A stretch of DNA of 64,000 nt from Mycolicibacterium vulneris (GCF_002104765.1 NZ_NCXM01000001.1:248001-312000); one strand, 5' to 3'. Shown: positions 1 through 9,757, counted from the first letter of the stretch. Notes: a model not told the origin generated them from the sequence alone. A program made the numbers and translations.

Positions 1-480
1 GCCAGCGGATCCTGGCAGGGCGCGTCGTCGGCGGCCATGATGTCCGTGGCCAGTCAATACGTCAGCTGGCTCAGCGCGGCCGCCGCGCAGGCCGAAGAGG
101 TGTCGCAGCAGGCCTCGGCTATCGCGACCGCCTTCGAGGTGGCCCTTGCCGCCACCGTGCAGCCGGCCGTGGTGGCGGCAAACCGTGCGCTGGTGTCGGC
201 GTTGGCGGCTAACAATCACCTGGGTCAGAACACCCCGGCCATCGCCGACATCGAGGCGGCCTACGAACAGATGTGGGCCTCCGACGTCGCGGCGATGTTC
301 GGCTATCACGCCGACGCGTCGGCGGCCGTGGCCAAGTTGCCGCCCTGGAACCAGGTGCTGCAGAACCTCGGCTTCTCCAACACCAGCACCGCCGTCACGC
401 GCCCGGCCAGCTCCGGCGCCGTCGCGCGCGGCTACACCTCGCGCATCGCCGGGTTCCTGCGGCCCTCGCCGCCCCAGTAG
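1..480 (+). CDS. PPE family protein (5' end outside window)
   Basis: The frame is open from base 1 and reads [21 protein letters not shown], the conserved end of the PPE domain (the SxxWQG region), so the N-terminal Pro-Pro-Glu part lies upstream of the window. After the roughly 110-residue helical remainder there is only a short tail ending in FLRPSPPQ, with no MPTR or SVP repeat domain, so this is a short PPE protein. PPE proteins are exported by ESX systems, usually as a heterodimer with a PE partner. Its position upstream of the Rv0441c-like gene matches PPE10 (Rv0442c) of M. tuberculosis, but that protein is much longer, so orthology is only positional. Confidence 0.88.
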   Translation, partial: ASGSWQGASSAAMMSVASQYVSWLSAAAAQAEEVSQQASAIATAFEVALAATVQPAVVAANRALVSALAANNHLGQNTPAIADIEAAYEQMWASDVAAMFGYHADASAAVAKLPPWNQVLQNLGFSNTSTAVTRPASSGAVARGYTSRIAGFLRPSPPQ

Positions 481-511
481 CGCCGAAATCCCGCGCCTAT
501 CCTGGAAGATC

Positions 512-907
512 ATGCGCACCAAGAAGAAGGTCGATCTCAAGGCGCTGGCCGACGCGCTGGCCGACTACCCGTATGCGTACTTGATCACGGTCGACGACGG
601 GTACCGGGTGCACACCGTGACGGTCGAGCCGCAGCTGCGCGAGGCCACGCTGGACGTCGGGCTCATCGGCGGGCGGACCCGCAACAACCTCGCCCAGCGC
701 GCCGACGTGACGCTGCTGTGGCCGCCCGCGGAACCGGGCGGCTACTCGCTGATCGTCGACGGCACCGCCGACGTCGCCGAGGCCGGCGCCGAGACCGCCC
801 GCTTGACCGTGGTGCCCACCCGCGCCCTGCTGCACCGCGACGCCGATTCCCCCGACGCCGCCAAGGGCTGCCTGCACGACTGCGTGGTGTTCTCGCTGCC
901 GGCCTAG
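512..907 (+). CDS. Pyridoxamine 5'-phosphate oxidase-fold protein (Rv0441c-like)
   Basis: A 131-residue protein starting [19 protein letters not shown]. The pattern of an N-terminal helix, then strands containing [14 protein letters not shown], then a [15 protein letters not shown] segment, is typical of small split-barrel (PPOX-like) flavin or F420 binding proteins. Substrate and cofactor are unknown. It follows the PPE gene by 31 bp on the same strand, the same neighbour relation as Rv0442c-Rv0441c in M. tuberculosis. Its TAG stop is the first triplet of a dispersed hairpin element (904-962). The ATG at 512 is the first one compatible with the fold. Confidence 0.72.
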   Translation: MRTKKKVDLKALADALADYPYAYLITVDDGYRVHTVTVEPQLREATLDVGLIGGRTRNNLAQRADVTLLWPPAEPGGYSLIVDGTADVAEAGAETARLTVVPTRALLHRDADSPDAAKGCLHDCVVFSLPA

Positions 908-962
908 CGGCGATCGCAAGCGCGGCGGAGCCGGGCGCTGCGGGTCGCCGCCATCGGGCTAG
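904..962 (+). repeat. Dispersed hairpin element, divergent copy at a stop codon
   Basis: A 59-bp sequence running from CTAG (containing the stop of the preceding gene) to GGGCTAG. It is clearly the same element, in reverse orientation, as the 58-bp tandem repeat at 6310-6433: both contain CGATCGC, AGCGCGGCG, CGGGCGC, GCGGGTCG and CATCGGGCTAG in order. The arms CGGCGA and TCGCCG pair here, whereas the other copies pair GTGCCGA with TCGGCAC, so the stem is kept with different bases. This suggests selection for a hairpin, possibly a 3'-end or terminator structure. Confidence 0.65.
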
Positions 963-979
963 GTCGTACAGTCTCATCC

Positions 980-1543
980 GTGAGCCGCGTCGCACCGCTC
1001 GCTCCGCCCTGGAGCGAAGAAGATGCCACTGGCATCAACAGCTGGGGTCACCCCGACCGCAGCTACGAGCCGCTGCTCTTGGTGCGTTGCCTGCAGCGTC
1101 ACCCGGCGCTGGCCTCCCGCCTGCGTAAGCTCGGCGAATCCCTCTATGTTGCAGCGCTTTTGCCGGCCCGGACGCGGACCATCGCCATCCTTCGCATCTG
1201 CGCGTTGGTGGGCTGTGCATACGAGTGGGGCGGGCAGGCGGCGTTCTGGGACCCGATCGCGGGCGTCAGCGACGAGGAGTGCGACGCGCTGGTCACCGGC
1301 GGCCCCGACGACCCGCGGTGGAGCCCGGCCGAGCGCACGCTGATCGAGGCGGTGGACGAACTCGAGCACACCGGCTCGTGGTCGGAGGCGACATGGGGCG
1401 CGCTGGGCCGCGACCTGGACGACGAGCAGCGCATCGAATTGCTCACGGCCGTGGGCTGGTACCGCACGATCTGCACGCTGTGCAACGCGCTCGCGCTTCC
1501 GGTGGAGGGCTGGATGCGGCCCTGGCCCGGGTCAACGCGCTGA
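980..1543 (+). CDS. Carboxymuconolactone decarboxylase/AhpD-like protein
   Basis: A 187-residue protein with a GTG start at 980. The central helix segment RTIAILRICALVGCAYEWGG fits the CMD/AhpD fold, in which a helix bearing a Cys or Glu/Tyr/His set forms the active site; the CxxC pair of true AhpD peroxidases is not present (one Cys at ICALVGCAYEW only). It is therefore more likely an AhpD-like hydroperoxide- or lactone-acting enzyme of unknown substrate. Its 3' end overlaps by 12 bp the convergent SDR gene. It has no counterpart at this place in M. tuberculosis. Confidence 0.75.
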   Translation: MSRVAPLAPPWSEEDATGINSWGHPDRSYEPLLLVRCLQRHPALASRLRKLGESLYVAALLPARTRTIAILRICALVGCAYEWGGQAAFWDPIAGVSDEECDALVTGGPDDPRWSPAERTLIEAVDELEHTGSWSEATWGALGRDLDDEQRIELLTAVGWYRTICTLCNALALPVEGWMRPWPGSTR

Positions 1544-2356
1544 GCGGTCCCTGCGCAGGCTGGGATGCCGATTCTTCAATAGCGGCAACAACACCCGTCG
1601 CGGCATGAACTGAAACAGGCGGGTGCTGATCTGGCTCGGCAGCCCGGGTAACACCGTTCCGCGGTCGTGGTCCAGCGCGTCGACTCCGGCGCGCGCCACC
1701 TCGCGCGACGGCTTCCACATGAACTTGGGGAAGGCGTCGGCGAAGTCTCGCTCGTCCATGCCGGCGCTCTGCACGAACTCGGTGCGCACCGGCCCCGGGC
1801 ACAGCAGCGCGACGGTGACACCGGTGCCGGCGAGTTCACCGCGCAGCCCTTGCGTGTAGTTGTTGACGAACGCCTTGGTGGCCGCGTAGCCGACCTGTCC
1901 CGGAAAGGGTTGGTAACCCGCGGTGGATCCGACGTTGAGGATCGCGCCGCGGCCGCGCGGCACCATCTGCTGGACCGCGCGGGTGCTCAGATCGATGACG
2001 GCCTCGACGTTGACCCGCACCTGGGCGATCTCGTCGTCGACGGGCATTCTGGTCACCGATCCCATGGTGCCGATGCCGGCGTTGTTGACCAGGATGTCGG
2101 CGGTCAGGCCGCGCCGCTCGACCTCCTCGAAAAGGCCGGCGCGGGCGGCGGAATCGCCGACGTCGCAGGCGATCACCTCGACGCGCACGCGGCCGGCGAG
2201 TTCGTCGGCCAGCTCGCGCAGCCGCTCTTCGCGGCGGGCGACCAGCGTGACGCCGTGCCCGCGGTCGGCCAACTCGCGCGCGATGTCGGCGCCGATGCCC
2301 GACGACGCGCCGGTCACGACGGCGGTGCTGGCGGGTGCGGGAGTCGGAAGGGCCAC
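1532..2356 (-). CDS. Short-chain dehydrogenase/reductase
   Basis: A classical SDR of 274 residues with GTG start. The N-terminal Rossmann motif TGASSGIG follows VVTG, the NNAG motif is in DILVNNAGIGTMG, and the active-site YxxxK is in VGYAATKAFVNN. Downstream is the PGPVRTEF segment typical of SDRs that bind NAD(P)H. An arginine-rich stretch after the first beta-alpha unit (VARREERLREL) suggests NADPH preference (inference). The substrate is unknown. It is transcribed toward the AhpD-like gene and overlaps its end by 12 bp. Confidence 0.87.
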   Translation of the reverse strand: MALPTPAPASTAVVTGASSGIGADIARELADRGHGVTLVARREERLRELADELAGRVRVEVIACDVGDSAARAGLFEEVERRGLTADILVNNAGIGTMGSVTRMPVDDEIAQVRVNVEAVIDLSTRAVQQMVPRGRGAILNVGSTAGYQPFPGQVGYAATKAFVNNYTQGLRGELAGTGVTVALLCPGPVRTEFVQSAGMDERDFADAFPKFMWKPSREVARAGVDALDHDRGTVLPGLPSQISTRLFQFMPRRVLLPLLKNRHPSLRRDRSAR

Positions 2357-2386
2357 GGATTTACCCTAGAAGGTCGCCGGTCCCGC

Positions 2387-2764
2387 TCAGTCGGCGGACA
2401 GCGCGTCGAACAGGGCCGCCAACTGATCCGGCGACACCGACGTGTTGCACCGGCTGCGCAGGTCGAGCAGCGGCTGCGCGATGCCCTTCAGATCGAGCGC
2501 TTCACCGGGATGGCCAAGGAAATAGCCGCGGACAGACGACTTCGCGTCAGCGGGCGATTGGTTGACGGCGGCAGTCAGCACGCTGTTGGCTTCGGGATGG
2601 CCGTCGAGGTACCCGCTTGCCGTGTTCAGGACGCCGCTGGCGGTCGCGGCGACCCCGCTGGCTGAGCACGGATCAGGTGCCGCCGCCGCGGTCGGCGCGA
2701 TCATTACGCCCAGAACGCAGCCGGCGATCACTCCAAAAACTGTGCGCCATAACGATTTGCTCAT
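2387..2764 (-). CDS. Secreted hemophore-related protein (Rv0203/Rv1174c-type family)
   Basis: A 125-residue exported protein. Residues 1-30 form a Sec signal peptide ending near APTAAAA, followed by DPC. The mature part is all-helical with one Cys near its start and one near SRC (residues about 105), and contains the repeated G-x-L-x-x-HPE/HPGE pattern (YLDGHPEAN, YFLGHPGEAL). This is the layout of the mycobacterial hemophore-like family, in which Rv0203 moves heme at the cell surface. Heme binding is not shown by the sequence itself. It lies between an SDR gene and groEL2. Confidence 0.75.
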   Translation of the reverse strand: MSKSLWRTVFGVIAGCVLGVMIAPTAAAAPDPCSASGVAATASGVLNTASGYLDGHPEANSVLTAAVNQSPADAKSSVRGYFLGHPGEALDLKGIAQPLLDLRSRCNTSVSPDQLAALFDALSAD

Positions 2765-2874
2765 TGCGTGTTCCCTTCGCGCCGACTATTCGGATATCCA
2801 GTACATCAATTACCCCATAACCCGGACAAAGCCCGCACGAAGGATCCGCGAGTGGCCTCTGGCCGGCGCGCACG

Positions 2875-2907
2875 AAAAAGCCCGGCCCCTTGTGAGGGCC
2901 GGGCTTT
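2875..2907 (-). terminator. Intrinsic terminator of groEL2
   Basis: A perfect 12-bp stem, AAAGCCCGGCCC (2877-2888) with GGGCCGGGCTTT (2896-2907), around a 7-nt loop, with a further A run on the + strand that becomes the U tract on the minus strand. It sits 20 bp after the groEL2 stop. The symmetry means it could also stop transcription arriving from the other side. Confidence 0.88.
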
Positions 2908-2927
2908 CCCGTATCTGAGTCGTGGAC

Positions 2928-4643
<1,716 letters not shown>

Positions 4644-4656
4644 TCACCGTCCCGAC

Positions 4657-4683
4657 CTAGCACTCGCTGGTCGCGAGTGCCAA
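4657..4683 (-). promoter_or_regulatory. CIRCE operator 1 (HrcA site) upstream of groEL2
   Basis: CTAGCACTC (4657-4665), a 9-nt spacer, then GAGTGCCAA (4675-4683). This matches the CIRCE consensus TTAGCACTC-N9-GAGTGCTAA with one mismatch per arm region. HrcA is the known repressor for CIRCE. It lies about 100 bp upstream of the groEL2 start. Confidence 0.93.
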
Positions 4684-4690
4684 GTCATTC

Positions 4691-4717
4691 TTAGCACTCG
4701 CCTATGTCGAGTGCAAG
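4691..4717 (-). promoter_or_regulatory. CIRCE operator 2 (HrcA site) upstream of groEL2
   Basis: TTAGCACTC (4691-4699), a 9-nt spacer, then GAGTGCAAG (4709-4717); the left arm is the exact consensus. It is separated from operator 1 by only 7 bp, so two HrcA dimers could bind side by side. It ends 12 bp from the stop of the TetR gene. Confidence 0.93.
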
Positions 4718-4729
4718 AAGAGGTCAGCC

Positions 4730-5296
4730 CTACCGGCCAGCGCGTAAACCGTCGACGACGACGTCGGTCACCCGCTCGGCCAAGTCCGGGTTGTAGGCCT
4801 CCGCCGCCTGGCACCCGACCATGATCGCCTTCACTTCCCGCACCCCGATGTCTTGGCGCGCGGTGCCGGCCCGCTGCGCGGCCCGCAGCAGCTCGTCGAG
4901 CATCGCCAGGAACGCGTCCTCGGCGTCGGGCGCGGCGGTGGCGATATCGATCCCGAATCCGGCCAGGGCGTCGACCAGGCCGCGATCCGCCGCACCCCAG
5001 TGCAGCACCATCGACCGCAGTAGGGCGAACAGCGCCTCGCCGGGTCCGACGGATTCCAGCAGGGCCCGCCCGTCGTCGACCAGCCGCTGCATCCGGTCCT
5101 CGATGACCGCCTGGAACAGCGCCTCCTTGGTCGGGAAGTGCCGGTAGACGGTGCCGGCCCCGACGCCGGCCCGCCGCGCGACCTCGTCGATGGGCACCGA
5201 GAGACCCTCGGCCGCAAAGATTTCGTAGGCGACGTCCAGCACGCGCGCACGGTTGCGCGCCGCGTCGGCGCGCAACCGGCGTTCGGGCTGCGCCAT
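4730..5296 (-). CDS. TetR-family transcriptional regulator
   Basis: A 188-residue regulator. The ATG at 5296 gives MAQPERRLRADAARNRARVLD, a typical TetR N-terminus; an upstream in-frame start at 5350 would run into the promoter of the divergent SDR gene. The helix-turn-helix spans about residues 20-65 (VARRAGVGAGTVYRHFPTKE). The ligand domain follows and is not assignable to a ligand. It is divergent from the SDR at 5400 with 103 bp between the starts, so it probably represses that gene and itself. Confidence 0.9.
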   Translation of the reverse strand: MAQPERRLRADAARNRARVLDVAYEIFAAEGLSVPIDEVARRAGVGAGTVYRHFPTKEALFQAVIEDRMQRLVDDGRALLESVGPGEALFALLRSMVLHWGAADRGLVDALAGFGIDIATAAPDAEDAFLAMLDELLRAAQRAGTARQDIGVREVKAIMVGCQAAEAYNPDLAERVTDVVVDGLRAGR

Positions 5297-5314
5297 CTGT
5301 TCACTCCTCAGCGG

Positions 5315-5345
5315 TTGACAAAGCGGGGCGTGCGTTCCGTATAGT
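5315..5345 (+). promoter_or_regulatory. Putative promoter of the 5400 SDR gene
   Basis: TTGACA at 5315-5320 and TATAGT at 5340-5345, spaced 19 bp, point toward the SDR start at 5400. Flanking inverted arms CGGGGCG (5324-5330) and CGCCCCG (5365-5371) bracket the -10 region and could be part of a TetR operator. The spacing is longer than ideal, so the promoter call is tentative. Confidence 0.45.
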
Positions 5346-5399
5346 GGCATTCAACCGGAGCGCTCGCCCCGTTTACTCTACAAGTTCAAGGAGCCTCTC

Positions 5400-6314
5400 A
5401 TGGCCAAGTGGACCACCGCGGACATCCCGGACCAGACCGGCCGGGTCGCCGTCATCACCGGAGCCAACACCGGCCTGGGCTACGAGACCGCCCTGGCGCT
5501 GGCCGACCACGGCGCCCATGTGGTGTTGGCGGTGCGCAACCTGGACAAGGGCAAGGACGCGGCGGCCCGGATCACCGCTCAGAGCCCGCACGCCGATGTC
5601 GCGCTGGCCGAGCTCGACCTGACGTCGCTGGCGTCCGTCCGCGCCGCGGCCGAGCAGTTGCGGTCCGCGTACGACCGCATCGACCTGCTGATCAACAACG
5701 CCGGGGTGATGTATACGCCGAAGTCCAACACCAAGGACGGCTTCGAGCTGCAGTTCGGCACGAACCACCTGGGCCACTTCGCCTTCACCGGCCTGCTGCT
5801 GGATCGGCTGCTGCCGGTCGCCGGCTCACGGATCGTGACGGTCAGCAGCATCGGCCACCGCATCCTCGCCGACATCCACTTCGACGATCTGCAGTGGGAG
5901 CGCCGCTACAACAGGGTCGCCGCCTACGGGCAGGCCAAGCTCGCCAACCTGTTGTTCACCTATGAACTGCAACGACGGCTCGCCCCGCACGGCACGACGA
6001 TCGCCGCCGCCGCGCACCCCGGCATGTCGGACACCGAGTTGATGCGCAACATGCCCGCCCCGCTGGTCGGCGCCTTCGAGCGGATCGCCCCGCTGGTCGC
6101 TCAGAACCCGGCGATGGGTGCGCTGCCCACCCTGCGCGCGGCCACCGACCCGGCGGTGCTCGGCGGGCAGTACTACGGACCCGATAGCTTCGGCCAGACG
6201 CGGGGCTACCCCAAGATCGTCGGGTCCAGCGCCAAGTCGCACGACGTCGATCGGCAGCGCCGGCTGTGGGCGATTTCCGAGGAGCTCACCGGGGTGGTTT
6301 ACCCCCTCGACTAG
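5400..6314 (+). CDS. Short-chain dehydrogenase/reductase, paralogue of the Rv0439c-like gene
   Basis: A 304-residue retinol-dehydrogenase-like SDR. The Rossmann motif TGANTGLGYET is at about residues 21-31, NNAGVM follows DLLIN, and the catalytic YGQAKLAN block is present. It resembles closely, along its whole length, the SDR at 9898-10836 (shared HVVLAVRNL, FELQFGTNHLGHFA, LPTLRAATDP/A and QYYGP blocks), which sits where Rv0439c lies in M. tuberculosis. One copy is therefore a duplication. It is divergent from a TetR gene and its TAG stop falls in the first unit of the 58-bp tandem repeat. Confidence 0.9.
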   Translation: MAKWTTADIPDQTGRVAVITGANTGLGYETALALADHGAHVVLAVRNLDKGKDAAARITAQSPHADVALAELDLTSLASVRAAAEQLRSAYDRIDLLINNAGVMYTPKSNTKDGFELQFGTNHLGHFAFTGLLLDRLLPVAGSRIVTVSSIGHRILADIHFDDLQWERRYNRVAAYGQAKLANLLFTYELQRRLAPHGTTIAAAAHPGMSDTELMRNMPAPLVGAFERIAPLVAQNPAMGALPTLRAATDPAVLGGQYYGPDSFGQTRGYPKIVGSSAKSHDVDRQRRLWAISEELTGVVYPLD

Positions 6315-6433
6315 CCCGATGGTGCCGACCCGCTGCGCCCGGCGCATGCGCCGCGCTGGCGATCGGCACTAGCCCGATGGTGCCGACCCGCTGCGCCCGG
6401 CGCATGCGCCGCGCTGGCGATCGGCACTAGCCC
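6310..6433 (+). repeat. 58-bp tandem repeat with convergent stop codons and hairpin
   Basis: Two exact 58-bp units start at 6310 and 6368, followed by the first 8 bases of a third at 6426. Each unit begins ACTAG, so CTAG gives a stop on both strands: the + strand SDR stops in unit 1 and the minus-strand M24 gene stops in the third partial unit. Inside each unit GTGCCGA pairs with TCGGCAC (6322-6328 with 6363-6369) around GC-rich inner arms. It looks like a MIRU/VNTR-type locus built from a bidirectional hairpin; a divergent single copy is at 904-962. Confidence 0.9.
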
Positions 6434-7125
6434 AGGTCGAGCAGTTGCTCGTAGAAGCCGCCGAAACCGCGCGGGCGATCGACAAGGTGGATCTCGAGGA
6501 TCCAGTGGCAGATGCGGCCGCGCGGATCGGTGCGGCGCATCGGTTTGTTCGATCCGGGCATGATGATCCACTCGACGCCGGGGCCGGCGATCTTCTTGTG
6601 CGGGAACTCGCCGATCAGATGGCCCGCGATCCGACTGCCCCACTCGAAACCCTCGGCACAGGCCACCCCGACGACGTAGTCGAACAACTCGGCGCCGGTG
6701 ATCTCGGGATGGTCGGCGAAGTGGTCGCGGCCGGCCTCCCACACCCGTGGCAGCGCGTCCCGAAGGGCCGTCTTGTGCGGGTCGTCGCCGAGCACGAACG
6801 TCCGCCCGAAATCGGCCTCCCACTCCTCGAAGATCGGGCCGAGATCGAGGAACACGATGTCGTCGTCGACGATCGTCCGATCCGGCGGGCGCTCCTGAAA
6901 CGGCTGCAACGTGTTCTCCCCGGCCCGCACGATCCGCCGATGCCAGTGCCGGGTCACCCCGAACATCTCGCCGGCGAGGTCGTGGATCTGGTCGGAGAGT
7001 TCCTTCTCGGCCAGCCCGGGGCGGATCATGGCCCGCCGCTCGATCTCGTCGAACAGTTGCGCGGCTTTGCGCTCGGCATCCAGTAGCCGTTGCACGCGAA
7101 CATCTTCGGCGGTCGATCGGTCCAC
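6427..7125 (-). CDS. M24 family metallopeptidase homologue (pita-bread fold)
   Basis: A 232-residue protein with GTG start, about the size of a free-standing M24 catalytic domain. The metal-ligand regions can be followed: FLDLGPIFEEWEADFGRTFV carries the two Asp ligands, GHLIGEFPHK the His region, and WILEIHLVD a Glu. This suggests a Xaa-Pro aminopeptidase or creatinase-type hydrolase, with unknown substrate. It ends inside the 58-bp repeat and is divergent from the cupin gene with 29 bp between starts, so they may share a control region. Confidence 0.75.
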   Translation of the reverse strand: MDRSTAEDVRVQRLLDAERKAAQLFDEIERRAMIRPGLAEKELSDQIHDLAGEMFGVTRHWHRRIVRAGENTLQPFQERPPDRTIVDDDIVFLDLGPIFEEWEADFGRTFVLGDDPHKTALRDALPRVWEAGRDHFADHPEITGAELFDYVVGVACAEGFEWGSRIAGHLIGEFPHKKIAGPGVEWIIMPGSNKPMRRTDPRGRICHWILEIHLVDRPRGFGGFYEQLLDLG

Positions 7126-7154
7126 AACAGCGATGCTATGCGCAGACTGGAACC

Positions 7155-7649
7155 ATGTCCCTCGTCGTGCCGCCCTACCCGCCCGCCCGATATACCGAAG
7201 ACGAACCGGAAATCAGCGCCTGGCTCAAGCGGGCCGATCAACCGCCCGACTATGAGACATCCGGAATGAAGTACCACTACCTGGCCAACCAACAGGACAC
7301 CGCCGGCGACTACGGCCTCTACCGGGTCGACATCGCCCCGGCCGGCGGCGGGCCCCCGGCCCATTTCCACCGCGCCATGTCCGAGGCGTTCTTCGTCCTG
7401 TCTGGGACGATGAAGCTCTACGACGGCACGCAGTGGGCGGATGGCCATCAGGGCGACTTCCTCTACGTGCCGCCCGGGGGGGTGCACGGTTTTCGCAACG
7501 AGGCGGACGCGCCGGCATCGATCCTGATGTTGTTCGCGCCCGGCGCACCCCGCGAGACCTACTTCGAAGGCTTTGCGGCCCTTGCCGATATGACCGACGA
7601 CGAGCGCCGGGAGTGGTTTATCCGACACGATAATTTCTGGGTGCAGTAA
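7155..7649 (+). CDS. Cupin-domain protein
   Basis: A 164-residue single-domain cupin. Motif 1 is seen as PPAHFHRAMSEAFFVLSG (His-x-His and Glu), and motif 2 as GDFLYVPPGGVHGFRN, giving the usual two-His, Glu, His metal site. The ATG at 7155 gives MSLVVPPYPPARYTEDEPE; longer in-frame starts would lie inside the divergent M24 gene. The enzyme reaction or ligand is unknown; cupins range from dioxygenases to sugar isomerases. Confidence 0.85.
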   Translation: MSLVVPPYPPARYTEDEPEISAWLKRADQPPDYETSGMKYHYLANQQDTAGDYGLYRVDIAPAGGGPPAHFHRAMSEAFFVLSGTMKLYDGTQWADGHQGDFLYVPPGGVHGFRNEADAPASILMLFAPGAPRETYFEGFAALADMTDDERREWFIRHDNFWVQ

Positions 7650-7987
7650 ACCCTTGTATTAACGCGAAATTTGTTCCGCTGTAACGTTTCTGATGTTTGC
7701 TCCGACCCTGGCAACGGTGGGCGTCGGGTGTGGCCGTGCGGACGAGGAAGCCGTCGACGCGGGCTGCGGCCTGGATGCGGCAAAGAATCGATTGATCGAT
7801 GAGCGCCCCGGTGATGATCAGCCTGCGGCTCAACCGCCCAAAACCCCGGAGCACAAAGGACTTTCGGCCGCGGCCACCCGCACCGGTTGCCGTGTCGGAA
7901 CGCGGTACCCGGGTGAGTGGCTATCAGCGGGGTGGGCGAGGATACCGCGATCGGGCCGGGCGCGCCTGTCCCTCGCACTGTCCGTCG
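7650..7987. other. Intergenic region without recognised genes
   Basis: This 338-bp stretch lies between the cupin stop and the convergent TetR stop. It starts AT-rich (7650-7695) and becomes GC-rich. Short open frames exist on both strands, but none shows a recognisable domain, a convincing start with a Shine-Dalgarno site, or composition like its neighbours. I see no clear hairpin or RNA. Confidence 0.5.
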
Positions 7988-8596
7988 CTATGTCGCGGGC
8001 GCCAGGTCGCCGTTGACGTAGCGCTGCAGGCTGGGGCCGATGGCCGCGACGGCCTCGTCGTCGGACATCGACGCGATGGGCTCGATCTTCCAGACGTAGC
8101 GCATCAGCGCCAGGCCGATCGCCTGTGAAGCGATAAGGCCGCTGCGGATCAGGCGGTCGTGTTCGTCGACGCCGAGCGGTGCGGCGCCCATCAGGCTGCC
8201 GGCGACGACGCGCCGCAGCTTCTCCCGCGTGGTCGGGTCGTGCGCCGCGGTCTGCAGGATGGCGTGCAGCGTCGGTCCGACTTCCTCGTCCTCCCAGCTG
8301 TCCAGCATCAGCCTCAGCACCGCGCCGCCGAGCTGCTCCACCGGTTCAGCCCAAACCTTGGCGACGTTGTCCAGCCACTTCTGCGGCGGGTTCGTCGCCG
8401 CGTCCAGCAGCTTCTCCTTCGACCCGAAGTAGTGGTACACCAGCGCGGGATCGACGTCGGCGGCCCGGGCGATCGCGCGGATGGTGGTGCCGGCCCAGCC
8501 GTGTTCGGCGAACTCGTCGCGGGCGGCGGCCACGATCCGCGCGGCCAGCACCCCGCGTTCATCTCGCGGACCGGGAGTTATCGACCTCTTCGCCAT
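7988..8596 (-). CDS. TetR-family transcriptional regulator
   Basis: A 202-residue regulator beginning MAKRSITPGPRDERGVLAAR (start at 8596; a longer start at 8644 would overlap the operators). The helix-turn-helix at about residues 20-65 reads IARAADVDPALVYHYFGSKE, close to the TetR_N consensus, and the C-terminal part is of the AcrR/TetR_C type. It is divergent from the alpha/beta hydrolase at 8696. Two copies of a 14-bp palindrome in the 99-bp gap are probable binding sites, so autorepression and control of the hydrolase are inferred. Confidence 0.92.
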   Translation of the reverse strand: MAKRSITPGPRDERGVLAARIVAAARDEFAEHGWAGTTIRAIARAADVDPALVYHYFGSKEKLLDAATNPPQKWLDNVAKVWAEPVEQLGGAVLRLMLDSWEDEEVGPTLHAILQTAAHDPTTREKLRRVVAGSLMGAAPLGVDEHDRLIRSGLIASQAIGLALMRYVWKIEPIASMSDDEAVAAIGPSLQRYVNGDLAPAT

Positions 8597-8629
8597 GAGT
8601 TTCATCGTAGCGTGAATTTCCTCTTGCGT

Positions 8630-8665
8630 TGAGACTAGTTTCACCGTAGCGTGAGACTAGTCTCA
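8630..8665. promoter_or_regulatory. Pair of palindromic TetR operators
   Basis: TGAGACTAGTCTCA (8652-8665) is a perfect 14-bp palindrome. TGAGACTAGTTTCA (8630-8643) is the same site with one mismatch. Their centres are 22 bp apart, about two helical turns, between the divergent TetR and hydrolase genes. Confidence 0.85.
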
Positions 8666-8695
8666 ACAGGCCGTGAAAATGAGGAGCAGGCCACC

Positions 8696-9757
8696 ATGTA
8701 CACCTACGACATCGACACCGCGGCCATGTTCGAAGACCGCACCGATCAATTCGCGAAGTTCGGCATCCCACTCGACGACATCGAGCGGGTCCGCTCGGCC
8801 GTCGACGACATGTGGACCGACGCACCCGGCGGCTGGGTTTATGAATGGTCAAGCCTGGCACGCGAATACGCCGAGCGCGCCGAACACCGGATGGCCTCCC
8901 TGATCTACGGGTGCGCCAAGTTTCCCTGCCTCACCGACCCGGCGCGCACCAAGGCGATGCAGCACCAACTCGAGCAGTTTCAATTGGCGGCCGGCGATTT
9001 TCCGGTGCAATTCGAGCGGCGCATCATCAACGTCGGGTACCGCGGCGCGTCCGTCGAGGTGCCGGTGCACCTGTACTCCGCCGACGGCGACTACCCGGCC
9101 CGGCCGGTGCTGATCGCCAGCGGCGGTGTGGATACCTGGAAGATGGACATCCACCCGTGGTGGGTCGGATTCACCCAGGGCGCGGGCGTGACCACGATGG
9201 CCTTCGACCACCCCGGAACCGGCGAGACCGCGGTCCCGCTCGACGAGCACGCCGACGAGGTGATCCACGGCCTCGCCGATTACGCGCGGACGCTCAGCGA
9301 CGGCCGGGTCGCTCACTTCGGCGCGTCATTCGGCGGCAACTTCTCCGCGATGTCCGGGCTGTCCGGAATCGTCGATGCCGCAATCGATCTCGGCGGCCCG
9401 GTCGCCGCCGCGTTCGGTCCGGAGAATCTCGCGAGGCTGCCCTACGGCATGCACGACATCCTGGGCAATGCCATGCACTGGGACCACTCCCCCACACTCG
9501 ACGAGCTCAGCGCCGGCGTGGGGCGCCTGAACCGTGCGGATCTTCTTGCCCAGCAGCGTAATTCGGCGATGCTGGTGATCAACGGGGCCGACGACTACTT
9601 CATCCCGCAGTCCGACACGCTGGACTTCCGGGGCCGCCGCGACACCGAGGTGCACCTGATCGAGGGCACCGGCCACGTCGCCATAAGCAAGGCTCCCGAG
9701 GTGGTGCCCAAGATCATCGCCTGGCTCCGCGGGCAAATGGCGTCGCCGGTGAGGTGA
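8696..9757 (+). CDS. Alpha/beta hydrolase (FrsA/DUF1100-like)
   Basis: A 353-residue hydrolase with a roughly 110-residue helical N-terminal cap followed by the hydrolase core, the layout of FrsA-like and C-C bond hydrolases. The nucleophile elbow is GASFGG (in VAHFGASFGGNFS), the acid is probably Asp in VINGADDYFIP, and the His is in EGTGHVAI. The ATG at 8696, preceded by GAGGAG (8681-8686), is preferred over a GTG at 8651 that lies within the operator. It is probably regulated by the divergent TetR. The substrate is unknown. Confidence 0.85.
   Translation: MYTYDIDTAAMFEDRTDQFAKFGIPLDDIERVRSAVDDMWTDAPGGWVYEWSSLAREYAERAEHRMASLIYGCAKFPCLTDPARTKAMQHQLEQFQLAAGDFPVQFERRIINVGYRGASVEVPVHLYSADGDYPARPVLIASGGVDTWKMDIHPWWVGFTQGAGVTTMAFDHPGTGETAVPLDEHADEVIHGLADYARTLSDGRVAHFGASFGGNFSAMSGLSGIVDAAIDLGGPVAAAFGPENLARLPYGMHDILGNAMHWDHSPTLDELSAGVGRLNRADLLAQQRNSAMLVINGADDYFIPQSDTLDFRGRRDTEVHLIEGTGHVAISKAPEVVPKIIAWLRGQMASPVR

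Noticed and set aside
7693..8016. Plus-strand frame between the cupin and TetR genes
   Set aside because: No domain, poor start context and extensive overlap with the 3' end of the confidently called TetR gene.
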